Under the pieces are notes generated by a model. It ran no database searches. It saw nothing but the letters and a program-made list of their open reading frames with translations, and was not told the origin of the DNA. A stretch of 64,000 nt of DNA. It comes from Streptomyces iconiensis. Lineage in GTDB: Bacteria > Actinomycetota > Actinomycetes > Streptomycetales > Streptomycetaceae. This document shows, one piece after another, positions 33,792-41,976 of this stretch (position 1 is the stretch's first letter; every line of letters starts with the position of its first letter). The position numbers and the translations under genes are program-made. Where the stretch lies: NCBI RefSeq assembly GCF_028657195.3, contig NZ_JANCPR020000044.1, positions 1 to 64,000 of the forward strand, written 5' to 3'.

Positions 33792-34217
33792 ACCTCGCAC
33801 GATAGCCCTCGTGGCCTGGTCGGGAAGCCCCCAGCCCTGCTCGGGCACCCGCTTCGGCAGCCTCGCAGAACTCGTACACAACAATCGCCCCGGTACACAT
33901 GCGCGGATCCGGGGTACAGTGATATTGGGCCTGCCGGACACGCGGGCCTGTGCATGCATGAAAATGCGGATGCCCGGTCGGTGGCCCGATCGGCTCCGAC
34001 CCGACAGCCTTCTGCCTGACCCGCGCTCCCCGCACGGGTCGCGCTGAGAGGGACCGCTCGCGCGAGAAGGGCGCTTGAGCGAGAGCCAGTGGTCCCGCAC
34101 CGCCAAGGCGGGCCGATATGACGGCCGCTTCGGTGCGGTACGACCCTCTCCTCGCTCCGCTGGGTTGCCCAGACGCTGCTGCCCACGCTCGCGCGTCACA
34201 CAGAAGAGGCAAGCATC
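33792..34217. other. Intergenic region and long leader of the DEAD-box helicase gene (426 bp)
   Basis: Apart from a candidate promoter near 33892-33920 the stretch has no gene I can support. Three GTACA elements (33874, 33893, 33914) are spaced about two helix turns apart. About 290 nt then separate the likely transcription start from the helicase start codon; this leader includes a 21-codon frame at 33954 lacking a ribosome site. Long structured leaders are common for cold-induced RNA helicase genes. Confidence 0.5.
33892..33920 (+). promoter_or_regulatory. Candidate promoter of the DEAD-box helicase gene
   Basis: A -35-like GGTACA (33892-33897) and a -10-like TACAGT (33915-33920) are 17 bp apart, followed by GATATT. 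The -10 fits the TANNNT pattern; the -35 is poor. Confidence 0.35.
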
Positions 34218-35960
34218 CTGTCCACCACGTTTCGAGATCTCGGAATTCTCTCCGAGACAGCCGAGGCCCTTGAGGCCGTCGGCATCATGTCCCCCTTTCC
34301 GATCCAGGAGATGACGCTTCCCGTCGCCCTCGCGGGCAACGACGTCATCGGCCAGGCGAAGACCGGCACCGGCAAGACGCTGGGCTTCGGGCTGCCGCTC
34401 CTGGAGTCGGTCACCGTCCCCGCCGATGTGGAGCTGGGCCGCGCCAAGCCCGAGGAGCTGACCGACGCGCCCCAGGCTCTCGTCGTCGTCCCCACCCGAG
34501 AGCTGTGCCAGCAGGTCACCAACGACCTGCTCACCGCGGGCAAGGTCCGTAACGTCCGGGTCCTGTCCATCTACGGCGGCCGTGCCTACGAGCCGCAGGT
34601 CGAGGCGCTCAAGAAGGGCGTCGACGTCGTCGTCGGCACCCCCGGCCGGCTGCTCGACCTCGCGGGCCAGAAGAAGCTGCGGCTCTCGGAGATCAGGACG
34701 CTCGTCCTGGACGAGGCCGACGAGATGCTCGACCTGGGCTTCCTGCCCGACGTCGAGAAGATCATCCAGCTGCTGCCCGTGCGCCGCCAGACCATGCTGT
34801 TCTCGGCGACCATGCCGGGCCAGGTCATCTCCCTCGCACGCCGCTACATGAGCCAGCCCACGCACATCCGCGCCACCGCGCCGGACGACGAGGGCCTGAC
34901 GGTGGCGAACACCACACAGCACGTCTTCCGCGCGCACTCCATGGACAAGCCCGAGATGGTCGCGCGCATCCTGCAGGCGGACGGCCGCGGCCTGGTCATG
35001 GTCTTCTGCCGCACCAAGCGGACGGCGGCCGATGTCGCCGATCAGCTCGCGCGGCGGGGCTTCGCCTCCGGCGCCGTGCACGGTGACCTCGGCCAGGGAG
35101 CGCGCGAGCAGGCGCTGCGCGCCTTCCGTAACGGCAAGGTCGACGTGCTGGTGTGCACGGACGTCGCGGCGCGCGGTATCGACGTCGACGGCGTCACGCA
35201 CGTGATCAACTACCAGACGCCCGAGGACGAGAAGACCTACCTGCACCGCATCGGCCGCACCGGCCGCGCGGGCGCGTACGGAATCGCCGTCACGCTGGTC
35301 GACTGGGACGACATCCCGCGCTGGCAGCTGATCAACAAGGCGCTGGATCTGGACTTCAACGATCCGCCGGAGACCTACTCCACCTCGTCGCACTTCTTCG
35401 AGGCCATGGGCATCCCGGAGGGCGCCAAGGGCGTTCTGCCGCGTGCCGCGCGTACGCGTGCGGGGCTCGCGGCCGAGGAGGTCGAGGACCTCGGCGAGAC
35501 CGGCGCCAAGCCGCGCGGCAAGCCGGCAGCGGCAGCGGCGCCCGCCGCCGAGCGCGAGCGCCCCGCACGTTCCCAGCGTGAGCGGCGGCGCACGCGCGGC
35601 GGTCTGCGCTCCGAAGACGGTCAGGGCAAGCCGGCCGCTTCCGGTGCCGAGCAGGCGACCGCGACGGCCGAGGCCGGCGAGGAGACTGCCACGCGCAAGC
35701 CCCGCAGGCGTCGGCGTACGCGTTCGGGAGCCGCGGCTTCCGAGGCGCCCGCAGCGCGCGAGGCGTCCCCGGAGTCCGGGGCCCAGGCGCCCTCCGCACC
35801 GAAGGCCAGGCAGGCCCAGCAGGCGGAGCCGGCGGCTGTTACGGCCCCGGCCGACTCCGCATCGGCTGAGCCCCGTAAGCCCCGGCGCCGCACCAGGTCC
35901 CGTGCCGGCGCGGGTGCGGCGGCGAAGCAGTCGCAGGCCCCCGAAGCCTCGGACGGCTGA
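34218..35960 (+). CDS. DEAD-box ATP-dependent RNA helicase
   Basis: A 580-residue RNA helicase. The Q motif (FPIQEMTLP), Walker A AKTGTGKT, PTRELC, TPGRLLD, DEAD, SATMP, ARGID and HRIGRTGRAG are all intact, followed by a 150-residue Arg/Ala/Pro-rich basic tail typical of RNA-binding tails in high-GC bacteria. It unwinds RNA in ribosome assembly, decay or cold adaptation. The start is placed at CTG 34218: this gives (M)STTFRDLGILSETAEALE, the usual family N-terminus, with AGAGG 8 bp upstream. No ATG or GTG occurs in frame between the upstream stop (34119) and ATG 34287, which would cut off part of the Q-motif region. Confidence 0.88.
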   Translation: MSTTFRDLGILSETAEALEAVGIMSPFPIQEMTLPVALAGNDVIGQAKTGTGKTLGFGLPLLESVTVPADVELGRAKPEELTDAPQALVVVPTRELCQQVTNDLLTAGKVRNVRVLSIYGGRAYEPQVEALKKGVDVVVGTPGRLLDLAGQKKLRLSEIRTLVLDEADEMLDLGFLPDVEKIIQLLPVRRQTMLFSATMPGQVISLARRYMSQPTHIRATAPDDEGLTVANTTQHVFRAHSMDKPEMVARILQADGRGLVMVFCRTKRTAADVADQLARRGFASGAVHGDLGQGAREQALRAFRNGKVDVLVCTDVAARGIDVDGVTHVINYQTPEDEKTYLHRIGRTGRAGAYGIAVTLVDWDDIPRWQLINKALDLDFNDPPETYSTSSHFFEAMGIPEGAKGVLPRAARTRAGLAAEEVEDLGETGAKPRGKPAAAAAPAAERERPARSQRERRRTRGGLRSEDGQGKPAASGAEQATATAEAGEETATRKPRRRRRTRSGAAASEAPAAREASPESGAQAPSAPKARQAQQAEPAAVTAPADSASAEPRKPRRRTRSRAGAGAAAKQSQAPEASDG

Positions 35961-35980
35961 GCGAGCGGGCTCACGGTCAC

Positions 35981-36017
35981 CGAAGGCCCGGCACCCCTGG
36001 AGGGTGCCGGGCCTTCG
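35981..36017. terminator. Terminator hairpin after the RNA helicase
   Basis: CGAAGGCCCGGCACCC (35981-35996) pairs perfectly with 36002-36017 around a 5-nt loop, 20 bp after the helicase stop. It lies just before the next gene's start, so that gene probably has its own promoter. Confidence 0.8.
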
Positions 36018-36045
36018 CATGTCCGGGCCCGGTAGCGTCCTGGCC

Positions 36046-36963
36046 ATGAGCAAGCCCCCCTTCCTCGACCTGCCCGCAGGGGTTCGCGCGTACCGTCTGG
36101 CCACGGCGCGCGGCGAGTTCGCCGTGCACGACACGGGCGATACGCCCGCGACGGCGGGACATACGGCGCTGCTGCTGCCCGGGTTCACGGGCAGCAAGGA
36201 GGACTTCATCGGCCTCCTGGAGCCGCTGGCACGCGCGGGAGTGCGGGCCGTGGCCGTCGACCAGCGCGGGCAGTTCGAGACGGGAGGGCCACGCGCCGAG
36301 GGCGCCTACACGCAGGAAGAGCTGGCCGGTGACGTGCTCGCGCTGGCCGACGCGCTGCTGCGGGAGCGGCCTGGGGAGCCCGTACATCTGCTGGGGCACT
36401 CGCTCGGCGGGCTGATCGCGCGCGCCGCCGTGCTGCGTGCGCCGTCGGGGTTTGCCTCACTGACGGTGCTGAGCAGCGGCCCCGCCGCCGTGTCGGACTC
36501 GCAGCGCGAGCGCCTGAACCTGCTGCTGAGCGCGCTGCCCGCCATGAGCATGGAGGCGATCTGGAACGCGATGCGCGAGCTGGACCAGTCGCTGGGCGCC
36601 GCGGGTGAGGCGCCCTACTCGGAGCGGGAGGCGGAGGAGATCCCGCCGCTGATGGCCGACTTCCTGCGGCACCGCTGGCTGAGCAACATTCCCGAGCAAC
36701 TGGCCGCCACCGGGCGGCAGTTGATGACTGAGCCGGACCGGGTCGGTGAACTGGCCGCGCTACCGCTGCCGTTCCACGTGGTCTCGGGTGCGCAGGACGA
36801 CGCCTGGCCTGTGCCGCTGCTGGACGGGATGGCCGTACGGCTGGGCGCCCGGCGCTCCGTCGTCGCGGACACGGGGCACTCCCCCAACGCGGAACGCCCC
36901 GGCGAGACGGCCAGGATCCTCGCCGACTTCTGGCTCAGCCTTTGCCCTGTACGAACTGCGTGA
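36046..36963 (+). CDS. Alpha/beta hydrolase
   Basis: A 305-residue serine hydrolase: LLLPGFTGSKEDF oxyanion loop, LLGHSLGGLIA nucleophile elbow, acid region VVSGAQDDAWP, and DTGHSPNAERP with the catalytic histidine. A helical lid lies at about 150-225. The substrate is unknown. ATG 36046 lies 28 bp after a terminator hairpin, with no strong ribosome site, so a leaderless or short-leader transcript is possible. The 3' end overlaps the convergent MarC-family gene by 29 bp. Confidence 0.85.
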   Translation: MSKPPFLDLPAGVRAYRLATARGEFAVHDTGDTPATAGHTALLLPGFTGSKEDFIGLLEPLARAGVRAVAVDQRGQFETGGPRAEGAYTQEELAGDVLALADALLRERPGEPVHLLGHSLGGLIARAAVLRAPSGFASLTVLSSGPAAVSDSQRERLNLLLSALPAMSMEAIWNAMRELDQSLGAAGEAPYSEREAEEIPPLMADFLRHRWLSNIPEQLAATGRQLMTEPDRVGELAALPLPFHVVSGAQDDAWPVPLLDGMAVRLGARRSVVADTGHSPNAERPGETARILADFWLSLCPVRTA

Positions 36964-37543
36964 CGCCGTTGGCGATCTGCTGTACGGCGATGGCGGAGAG
37001 CAGCATTCCGGACAGCCGGGTGACGAGTACGACGCCGCCGTCCTTGATCACGCGGATGATCAGCAGCGAGTAGCGCATCACCAGCCACAGCACCAGGTGC
37101 ATGGCCACGATCGCCGACCACACGGAGAGCTGTCCGCCCATGCCGTCGGCGTGCTGCACGGCCAGGATGACGGAGACGATCGCGCCGGGGCCCGCCAGCA
37201 GCGGCATGCCGAGCGGTACGAGGGCGACGTTCACGTCCTTCGTCTGGGTCGGCTCGTCGGTCTTGCCCGTCAGCAGGTCCAGCGCGACGAGCAGGAGCAG
37301 CAGCCCGCCGGCGACCATCAGGGCCGGGATGGAGACGTGCAGGTAGTCGAGGATCTGCTTGCCGCAGATGCCGAAGAGCGTGATCACCCCGAACGCGACG
37401 GTCGCGGCCTGCCACGCCATTCTGCGCTGCACCTTGACGGGCCGCCCCGAGGTGAGCGCGAGGAAGATGGGCGTGGTGCCAGGCGGGTCCATGATCACGA
37501 AAAGCGTGACGAACACGGATCCGAAGACGGCGAAGTCGAACAC
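36935..37543 (-). CDS. MarC-family integral membrane protein
   Basis: A 202-residue protein with six predicted membrane helices and typical family motifs (FVIMDPPGTTPIFL near the start, PLGMPLLAGPGAI in the middle, TRLSGMLLSAIAVQ near the end). Family members were once linked to multiple antibiotic resistance, but that role is disproved for MarC itself; some act in amino-acid export. GTG 37543 gives the normal family length. Convergent with the hydrolase gene. Confidence 0.9.
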   Translation of the reverse strand: MFDFAVFGSVFVTLFVIMDPPGTTPIFLALTSGRPVKVQRRMAWQAATVAFGVITLFGICGKQILDYLHVSIPALMVAGGLLLLLVALDLLTGKTDEPTQTKDVNVALVPLGMPLLAGPGAIVSVILAVQHADGMGGQLSVWSAIVAMHLVLWLVMRYSLLIIRVIKDGGVVLVTRLSGMLLSAIAVQQIANGVTQFVQGKG

Positions 37544-37695
37544 AGTGGTGCCTTGCTGAGAGCGGGGAAAGGGAACGGGGTCCGGGCGGAGCCGGGGCGT
37601 GACGGCGCACGGAAACGGCGCAGGCCACAGAGGAGTGCTGGGGTGCCGGAGGCGGCGCCGCCGGGGAGGGGCGGCGGGCGTACGTACGGTCCGGG

Positions 37696-38541
37696 TCAGC
37701 CCCTGACGGGGGGAACGCCGGAGCCGCGCGCCGCGATCTCGGCGTAGACGTCGGGCGCCGTGGTGTGGTCGCCGAGCCGGATGTCCTTGCGGCTGCCGTG
37801 GTAGTCGCTCGATCCGGTGGCGAGGAGGCCGAGTTCCCCGGCGAGCGCGTGGAGTCTGCGCCGGGTGGCGGGTTCGTGGTCGGCGTGGTCGGCCTCGATG
37901 CCGTCGAGCCCGGCGGAGGCCAGGTCCGCTATCGCGCTCTCCGGCACCGTGTGGCCGCGCTTCGAGGCCAGGGGGTGTGCGAAGACGGCGACCCCGCCCG
38001 CGCCCTTGATCAGCCGCAGTGCGTCGAAGGGATCCAGCTCGTGCTTGCCGACGTGGGCGCGGCCGTCGTTGGCGATCCACTCGGGGGTGAAGGCGTCGGA
38101 GACGCTCTCGATGACGCCCGACTCGACCATGGCCGCCGCGATGTGCGGGCGCCCGACCGAACCGTCGCCCGCTGTCCGGGCCACCTGCTCCCAGGTGACG
38201 GGGACGCCCAGTTCGCGCAGCCGCGCGACGATGGCCTGCGCGCGGGGCACGCGGTCGTCGCGCACCAGCTCGCGCTCACGCGCCAGTTCGGGCTCGTCGG
38301 GGTCGAAGAGGTAGGCGAGCATGTGCAGGCTGATGCCGTCCAGCCGGCAGGACAGCTCGGCTCCGCGTACGAGCGTGAGGCCCGGGGGCAGTGCCGCGAG
38401 GGCCTCGGGGTGCCCGGCCACCGTGTCGTGATCGGTGAGCGCCACCACGTCCAGACCCGCAGCCGCCGCGTTACGGACCAGCTCCGTGGGGGAATCGGTG
38501 CCGTCCGAGGCGGTCGAGTGGGTGTGCAGGTCGATGCGCAC
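37696..38541 (-). CDS. PHP-domain phosphoesterase
   Basis: A 281-residue polymerase-and-histidinol-phosphatase family enzyme. Metal-binding motifs are intact: IDLHTHSTASDG, ALTDHDTVAG, RGAELSC, VGRPHIA, VFAHPL and SSDYHGS. Characterised relatives hydrolyse 5'-phosphorylated nucleosides, 3',5'-bisphosphonucleotides or RNA ends. GTG 38541 is preceded by GAGGGAG; an in-frame start 48 bp upstream adds residues of no family value. It lies 152 bp upstream of the MarC-family gene on the same strand. Confidence 0.9.
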   Translation of the reverse strand: MRIDLHTHSTASDGTDSPTELVRNAAAAGLDVVALTDHDTVAGHPEALAALPPGLTLVRGAELSCRLDGISLHMLAYLFDPDEPELARERELVRDDRVPRAQAIVARLRELGVPVTWEQVARTAGDGSVGRPHIAAAMVESGVIESVSDAFTPEWIANDGRAHVGKHELDPFDALRLIKGAGGVAVFAHPLASKRGHTVPESAIADLASAGLDGIEADHADHEPATRRRLHALAGELGLLATGSSDYHGSRKDIRLGDHTTAPDVYAEIAARGSGVPPVRG

Positions 38542-38755
38542 GGGACGGGCTCCCTCTACGGGATCTCTCGGGATCTCCGGATCTTGCACGGCGGATGGCG
38601 GGCGTGTTCCAGGATAGCCGTACGCCCCTCCCGCCCCGGGTCACGCCCGGAACCGGGCCGCACAGAACGGGAGGCGGCCCCACGGCAGGCACGCGACCGT
38701 ACGGAAGGCACGCGGCCGTACGGAGGGCGAGCGGCCGGAGCGCAGCGGGAACGTG

Positions 38756-39394
38756 TCAGCCGATGAGCCGGGGTGAGAGGGCGCCGCACGGCAGCAGATC
38801 GACCTCGGCGCCGGCGTCGCGCAGGTCGGTGAGGACCAGTTCGTCGTAGAGCATCAGCCCGGACTGCTCGGGCCAGACGATCGCCCAGAGCCACAGCCCT
38901 CTGGCCTCACCCGCGAAGACGGCACGGTCGGGGGGCGAACCGCTCACGTGCCACAGGGGCGTGGGCCGTCCAGCGGCGAGCACCTTGACCTGTGGCGGCT
39001 TGCCCGCACAGATGCCGGGTCCGGGGTCGGGGCCCTCGATCCCGGCGTACCGCGCGCCGAGCCCGACGCCCAACTCCTCGGCCACGAGCAGCAGTTCACC
39101 GGGGCCGCCGAGCGGTCCTGGACCGGAGCAGGCGACCACGGTGGCGCGGCCTCCGCTTCTGTCGTCCCCCGCCGACATGACGCCGGTGAACAGCCAGCCG
39201 ACGGGCAGTGGCCAGGGCATCCACACCGGGACCTGCGTACGCCCCACGACGACGGCGAGCGCTTCGACGCTGGGCGGGATGACCGGCTGGAGCGGATGCA
39301 CGGCGCCATGCATGTCGCACTGCCAGGTGTCGGCGAAAAGACCGGGCGCCCTGACCCGGCCACCACACTTCGGGCAACTGGGTTCGCCCCTCAT
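38756..39394 (-). CDS. DUF6758 protein with N-terminal zinc ribbon
   Basis: A 212-residue protein. CPKCGGRV and WQCDMHG near the N-terminus form a Cys/His zinc ribbon, followed by a conserved domain containing PVWMPWPLPVGWLFTG and ending in a second conserved block (GLWLWAIVWPEQSGLML). It belongs to an actinobacterial family of unknown function that regularly lies next to the PHP gene. ATG start at 39394. The 190 bp upstream are shared with the divergent MFS gene. Confidence 0.85.
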   Translation of the reverse strand: MRGEPSCPKCGGRVRAPGLFADTWQCDMHGAVHPLQPVIPPSVEALAVVVGRTQVPVWMPWPLPVGWLFTGVMSAGDDRSGGRATVVACSGPGPLGGPGELLLVAEELGVGLGARYAGIEGPDPGPGICAGKPPQVKVLAAGRPTPLWHVSGSPPDRAVFAGEARGLWLWAIVWPEQSGLMLYDELVLTDLRDAGAEVDLLPCGALSPRLIG

Positions 39395-39506
39395 GGGCCA
39401 TAACGGTCCTACCGGGCCGCTCTCCCGTCAAGGACGATCACTCACCTGGCCGGGACGCCCCGGGAGAGCCGTGGGGAGGTCCATGCCGACGGCATGTACG
39501 TGTAGT

Positions 39507-39536
39507 TTGCATTAATTAGCTTGGCTAACTTATCGT
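39507..39536 (+). promoter_or_regulatory. Promoter with palindromic operator for the MFS gene
   Basis: In a strikingly A/T-rich island, TTGCAT (39507-39512) and TATCGT (39531-39536) form a -35/-10 pair 18 bp apart. The palindrome TTAGC-TTG-GCTAA (39516-39528) fills the spacer, an arrangement expected for a repressor site. GGCTAACTTA also resembles half of an IdeR/DmdR iron box, and the palindrome equally suits a MarR-type site. Confidence 0.5.
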
Positions 39537-39584
39537 GTGTATACGTCAACGACTTCCAGGGCTCGCATCTAAGGAGCGGCAGGC

Positions 39585-40829
39585 ATGAGTGGTGATCCGT
39601 TCGACGAAGGCGGGGGCAGTATTCTGCGCCAGCCGAAGGCCGTGTGGGCCACGGCAGGCGCATCCGTCGTCGCCTTCATGGGCATCGGTCTGGTCGATCC
39701 GGTCCTTCCGTCCATCGCCAAGGGACTGGAGGCGACGCCCAGTCAGGTCTCCCTCCTGTTCACCTCGTACTTCCTGATCACGGCCGTCGCGATGCTCGTC
39801 ACGGGCTTCGTCTCCAGCCGCATCGGCGGCAAGAAGACGCTGCTCGCCGGCCTCGCACTCGTCGTGATCTTCGCTGCGCTCTCCGGAACCTCCGGTTCCG
39901 TCGGCGAGCTGGTGGGCTTCCGCGCGGGCTGGGGACTGGGCAACGCGCTCTTCGTCTCCACGTCGCTCGCCGTGATCGTCGGCGCCGCGGCAGGAGGCAG
40001 CGCCGCCGCGATCCTGCTCTACGAGTCCGCGCTCGGGCTCGGCATGGCGTGCGGTCCGCTACTGGGTGCCGTACTCGGTGACGCGAGCTGGCGCTTCCCG
40101 TTCTTCGGCACCGCGATCCTGATGGCCATCGGCTTCATCGCGATCACCCTGTTCCTCAAGGAACAGCCCAAACCGGCGCGGAAGACCTCACTGCTGGACC
40201 CGGTCAAGGCACTGGGGCACGGCGGGCTCGCCTCCGCCGCGGCCTCGGCCTTCTTCTACAACTACGCGTTCTTCACGGTGCTGGCCTTCACGCCCTTCGT
40301 GCTGAACATGTCGCCCTACAGGTCAGGTGCCGTCTTCTTCGCCTGGGGCGTACTGCTCGCCGTGTTTTCCGTACTCGTGGCACCGAAGCTCCAGGAGCGC
40401 TTCGGCTCACTCAGGGTGCTGGGCGGATCGCTCGTCCTGATGGCGATCGACCTGGTGCTGCTCGGCTACGGGAACCACACGATGGCGGTCGCCGGCACGA
40501 TCGTCTCCGGCGCCTTCATCGGCCTCAACAACACCGTCTACACGGAGCTGGCCCTCGGCGTCTCGAACGCGCCCCGCCCCGTCGCGTCCGCCGGCTACAA
40601 CTTCGTCCGCTGGTTCGCCGCGGCAGCCGCGCCGTTCCTGGCGCCGAAGATCGAGGAGTGGACCGACATCCACATGCCGTTCCTGGTCGCCGCGTGCGCT
40701 GCCGTGGTCGGCGCCGCGATCGTGGGCGTACGGCGGAAGTCGCTCACCATGGAGGCCGAAGAGCTGCTCCCCGAGCACGACCGGGAGGACGCGGCCACAC
40801 CGGCCGGCGCCGCCCAGCCCGTCAGCTGA
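39585..40829 (+). CDS. Major facilitator superfamily efflux transporter
   Basis: A 414-residue, 12-helix transporter of the drug:H+ antiporter type. The motif-A region between helices 2 and 3 reads SSRIGGKKTLL, and helix 1 has the drug-exporter GIGLVDPVLPSI motif. The C-terminal tail is acidic. ATG 39585 follows AAGGAGCGG. The substrate is unknown. Upstream an AT-rich promoter with a palindrome suggests tight repression (see 39507-39536), with no regulator gene adjacent. Confidence 0.9.
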   Translation: MSGDPFDEGGGSILRQPKAVWATAGASVVAFMGIGLVDPVLPSIAKGLEATPSQVSLLFTSYFLITAVAMLVTGFVSSRIGGKKTLLAGLALVVIFAALSGTSGSVGELVGFRAGWGLGNALFVSTSLAVIVGAAAGGSAAAILLYESALGLGMACGPLLGAVLGDASWRFPFFGTAILMAIGFIAITLFLKEQPKPARKTSLLDPVKALGHGGLASAAASAFFYNYAFFTVLAFTPFVLNMSPYRSGAVFFAWGVLLAVFSVLVAPKLQERFGSLRVLGGSLVLMAIDLVLLGYGNHTMAVAGTIVSGAFIGLNNTVYTELALGVSNAPRPVASAGYNFVRWFAAAAAPFLAPKIEEWTDIHMPFLVAACAAVVGAAIVGVRRKSLTMEAEELLPEHDREDAATPAGAAQPVS

Positions 40830-40919
40830 GCCCTCGGGGAACCCGGCCGGCGAGCCCGTCATCCCGGCTCCCCCGCGCCGTCGCGGTCACGCACCGTGGC
40901 GGCGTGCCGCTGTGCCCGC

Positions 40920-41513
40920 TCAATCGCCCAGTGGTACGGACCCGCGTACGGGGTCGCGCAGGTCCGTGCCGTGCCGCAGCCAGCGTTCCTGTAGCGCCTC
41001 GGCGCCGTGCACCCGCTTCCACGCCGCCTCGTTGGGCGTCATCGGCAGCAGCGGGAGAAAGCGCACGGGCTCCAGGGGCGCTTCGAGTTCCAGGTCCTCG
41101 ACCAGACCGCCCGGCTCGGCCACGAGAACGGAGGTGAAGGGCGCCCCCGGCCACAGCGCCTCCCCCGTGTCGAGGGAGGCGCCGGGAGCGATCACGATGC
41201 CCTCGACCTGCGGCGAAGCGGCGAGGACCGCGAGCGGGCGCAGCGCCTTGTCGGTGTCGGCCGATCCGGCCCTCACGGTCAGCAGCAGCTCGGCACGGGG
41301 GCCGCGGTCGGGGTCGGCCAGCACCTCGGCCGGGTCGGCCATCGGAGCCGCCGACATCCCGCGGGTGACGTAACGCACCGTGCCCGCCCCGGCGTCCAGG
41401 AAGCGGAGAACCTCGATCCGCTCGGTACCGAGGAACGTCACCGAGGCACGCGCTCCGGGCTCACCGAAGGTGTCCCGCAACCGCGCCTCGACCAGTGTCA
41501 GAACGTCAGCCAT
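40920..41513 (-). CDS. Suppressor-of-fused (SUFU) domain protein
   Basis: A 197-residue protein matching the SUFU family, which in bacteria is often linked to immunity to toxins or remains unassigned. The family core includes LRPLAVLAASPQVEGIVIAPG and the terminal LLPMTPNEAAWKRVHG motif. ATG 41513 is preferred over an upstream frame that adds 11 residues. No toxin gene lies adjacent, so an immunity role is not supported here. It is convergent with the MFS gene and divergent from the corA leader. Confidence 0.82.
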   Translation of the reverse strand: MADVLTLVEARLRDTFGEPGARASVTFLGTERIEVLRFLDAGAGTVRYVTRGMSAAPMADPAEVLADPDRGPRAELLLTVRAGSADTDKALRPLAVLAASPQVEGIVIAPGASLDTGEALWPGAPFTSVLVAEPGGLVEDLELEAPLEPVRFLPLLPMTPNEAAWKRVHGAEALQERWLRHGTDLRDPVRGSVPLGD

Positions 41514-41601
41514 CCCGCGAGCATAGATCGCGTGAGAACGCGGCAAAGGGGCACCCGGGTTGGCGGATGCGGGCGCCGGGACGGTACGCGCAGTGCTACC
41601 G

Positions 41602-41616
41602 TTGACCGCCGGTCAA
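41602..41616. promoter_or_regulatory. TTGACC/GGTCAA palindrome upstream of the corA leader ORF
   Basis: A perfect inverted repeat of 6-bp arms around a 3-bp centre. TTGACC is also a good -35 hexamer; TACACA (41623-41628) is a possible but closely spaced -10. It may be a promoter with an operator on its -35. Confidence 0.35.
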
Positions 41617-41670
41617 GGCGTGTACACATCGTCCCCCACGGGGGCCCGGCCGGAGGAGGTGGGACCTGAC

Positions 41671-41733
41671 ATGGATCCGAGTCGACCGTGCAGTACCAGC
41701 CGCTCTTCCCACCGGCAGCGCCACCGCTCCTGA
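41671..41733 (+). CDS. 20-codon leader peptide upstream of corA
   Basis: ATG 41671 follows GGAGGAGGT at 9-nt spacing, among the strongest ribosome sites in the window. The frame encodes a 20-residue Arg/Ser/His-rich peptide (MDPSRPCSTSRSSHRQRHRS) and stops at 41731-41733. It lies some 240 nt before corA in the same direction. Translation-coupled leader peptides control Mg transporter genes in enterobacteria; the parallel is inference. Confidence 0.45.
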   Translation: MDPSRPCSTSRSSHRQRHRS

Positions 41734-41976
41734 GGCCCCCACTCCCCAGCAGCCACACGGTGAAACCTCCCCACCGGGTTTCCTGTAGCAAGGCGCGCGG
41801 CACGGCGGAAGAGCGCCCGCGTTTCGCTTTGTTCCGTCTGTCAGCGAACGCCGTCGCCGCGGCCAGCGAGCGGTGCCCGCTTTGCGGACCTCCGGGTACG
41901 CCCTGTAGGTCCTCGTTCCGGGCAGCACTGCGCCCCGAGCCCGTGCACGACGGCATGGCACGCCATGGAGGGCCCC

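Larger units (their letters stand above)
41514..41976. other. Intergenic region and corA leader (463 bp)
   Basis: Holds a TTGACC-GCC-GGTCAA palindrome (41602-41616), a 20-codon ORF with a strong ribosome site (41671-41733), and then about 240 nt with no gene I can support before corA. I looked for an M-box (magnesium) riboswitch and did not find its conserved core. Confidence 0.5.

Noticed and set aside
33954..34019. 21-codon frame in the DEAD-box helicase leader
   Set aside because: No ribosome site and no coding signature; probably chance.
33792..36209. Upstream part of a 1054-codon minus-strand frame ending in the ferritin-like gene
   Set aside because: It runs antisense through the RNA helicase and its leader; only the last 248 codons match a protein family.
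38689..38727. Two 19-bp near-identical direct copies (GGCACGCG-CCGTACGGA)
   Set aside because: Only two short copies in a GC-rich intergenic gap; too little to call a regulatory or mobile repeat.
41514..41976. M-box type magnesium riboswitch before corA
   Set aside because: The conserved core and closing helices could not be found by eye.
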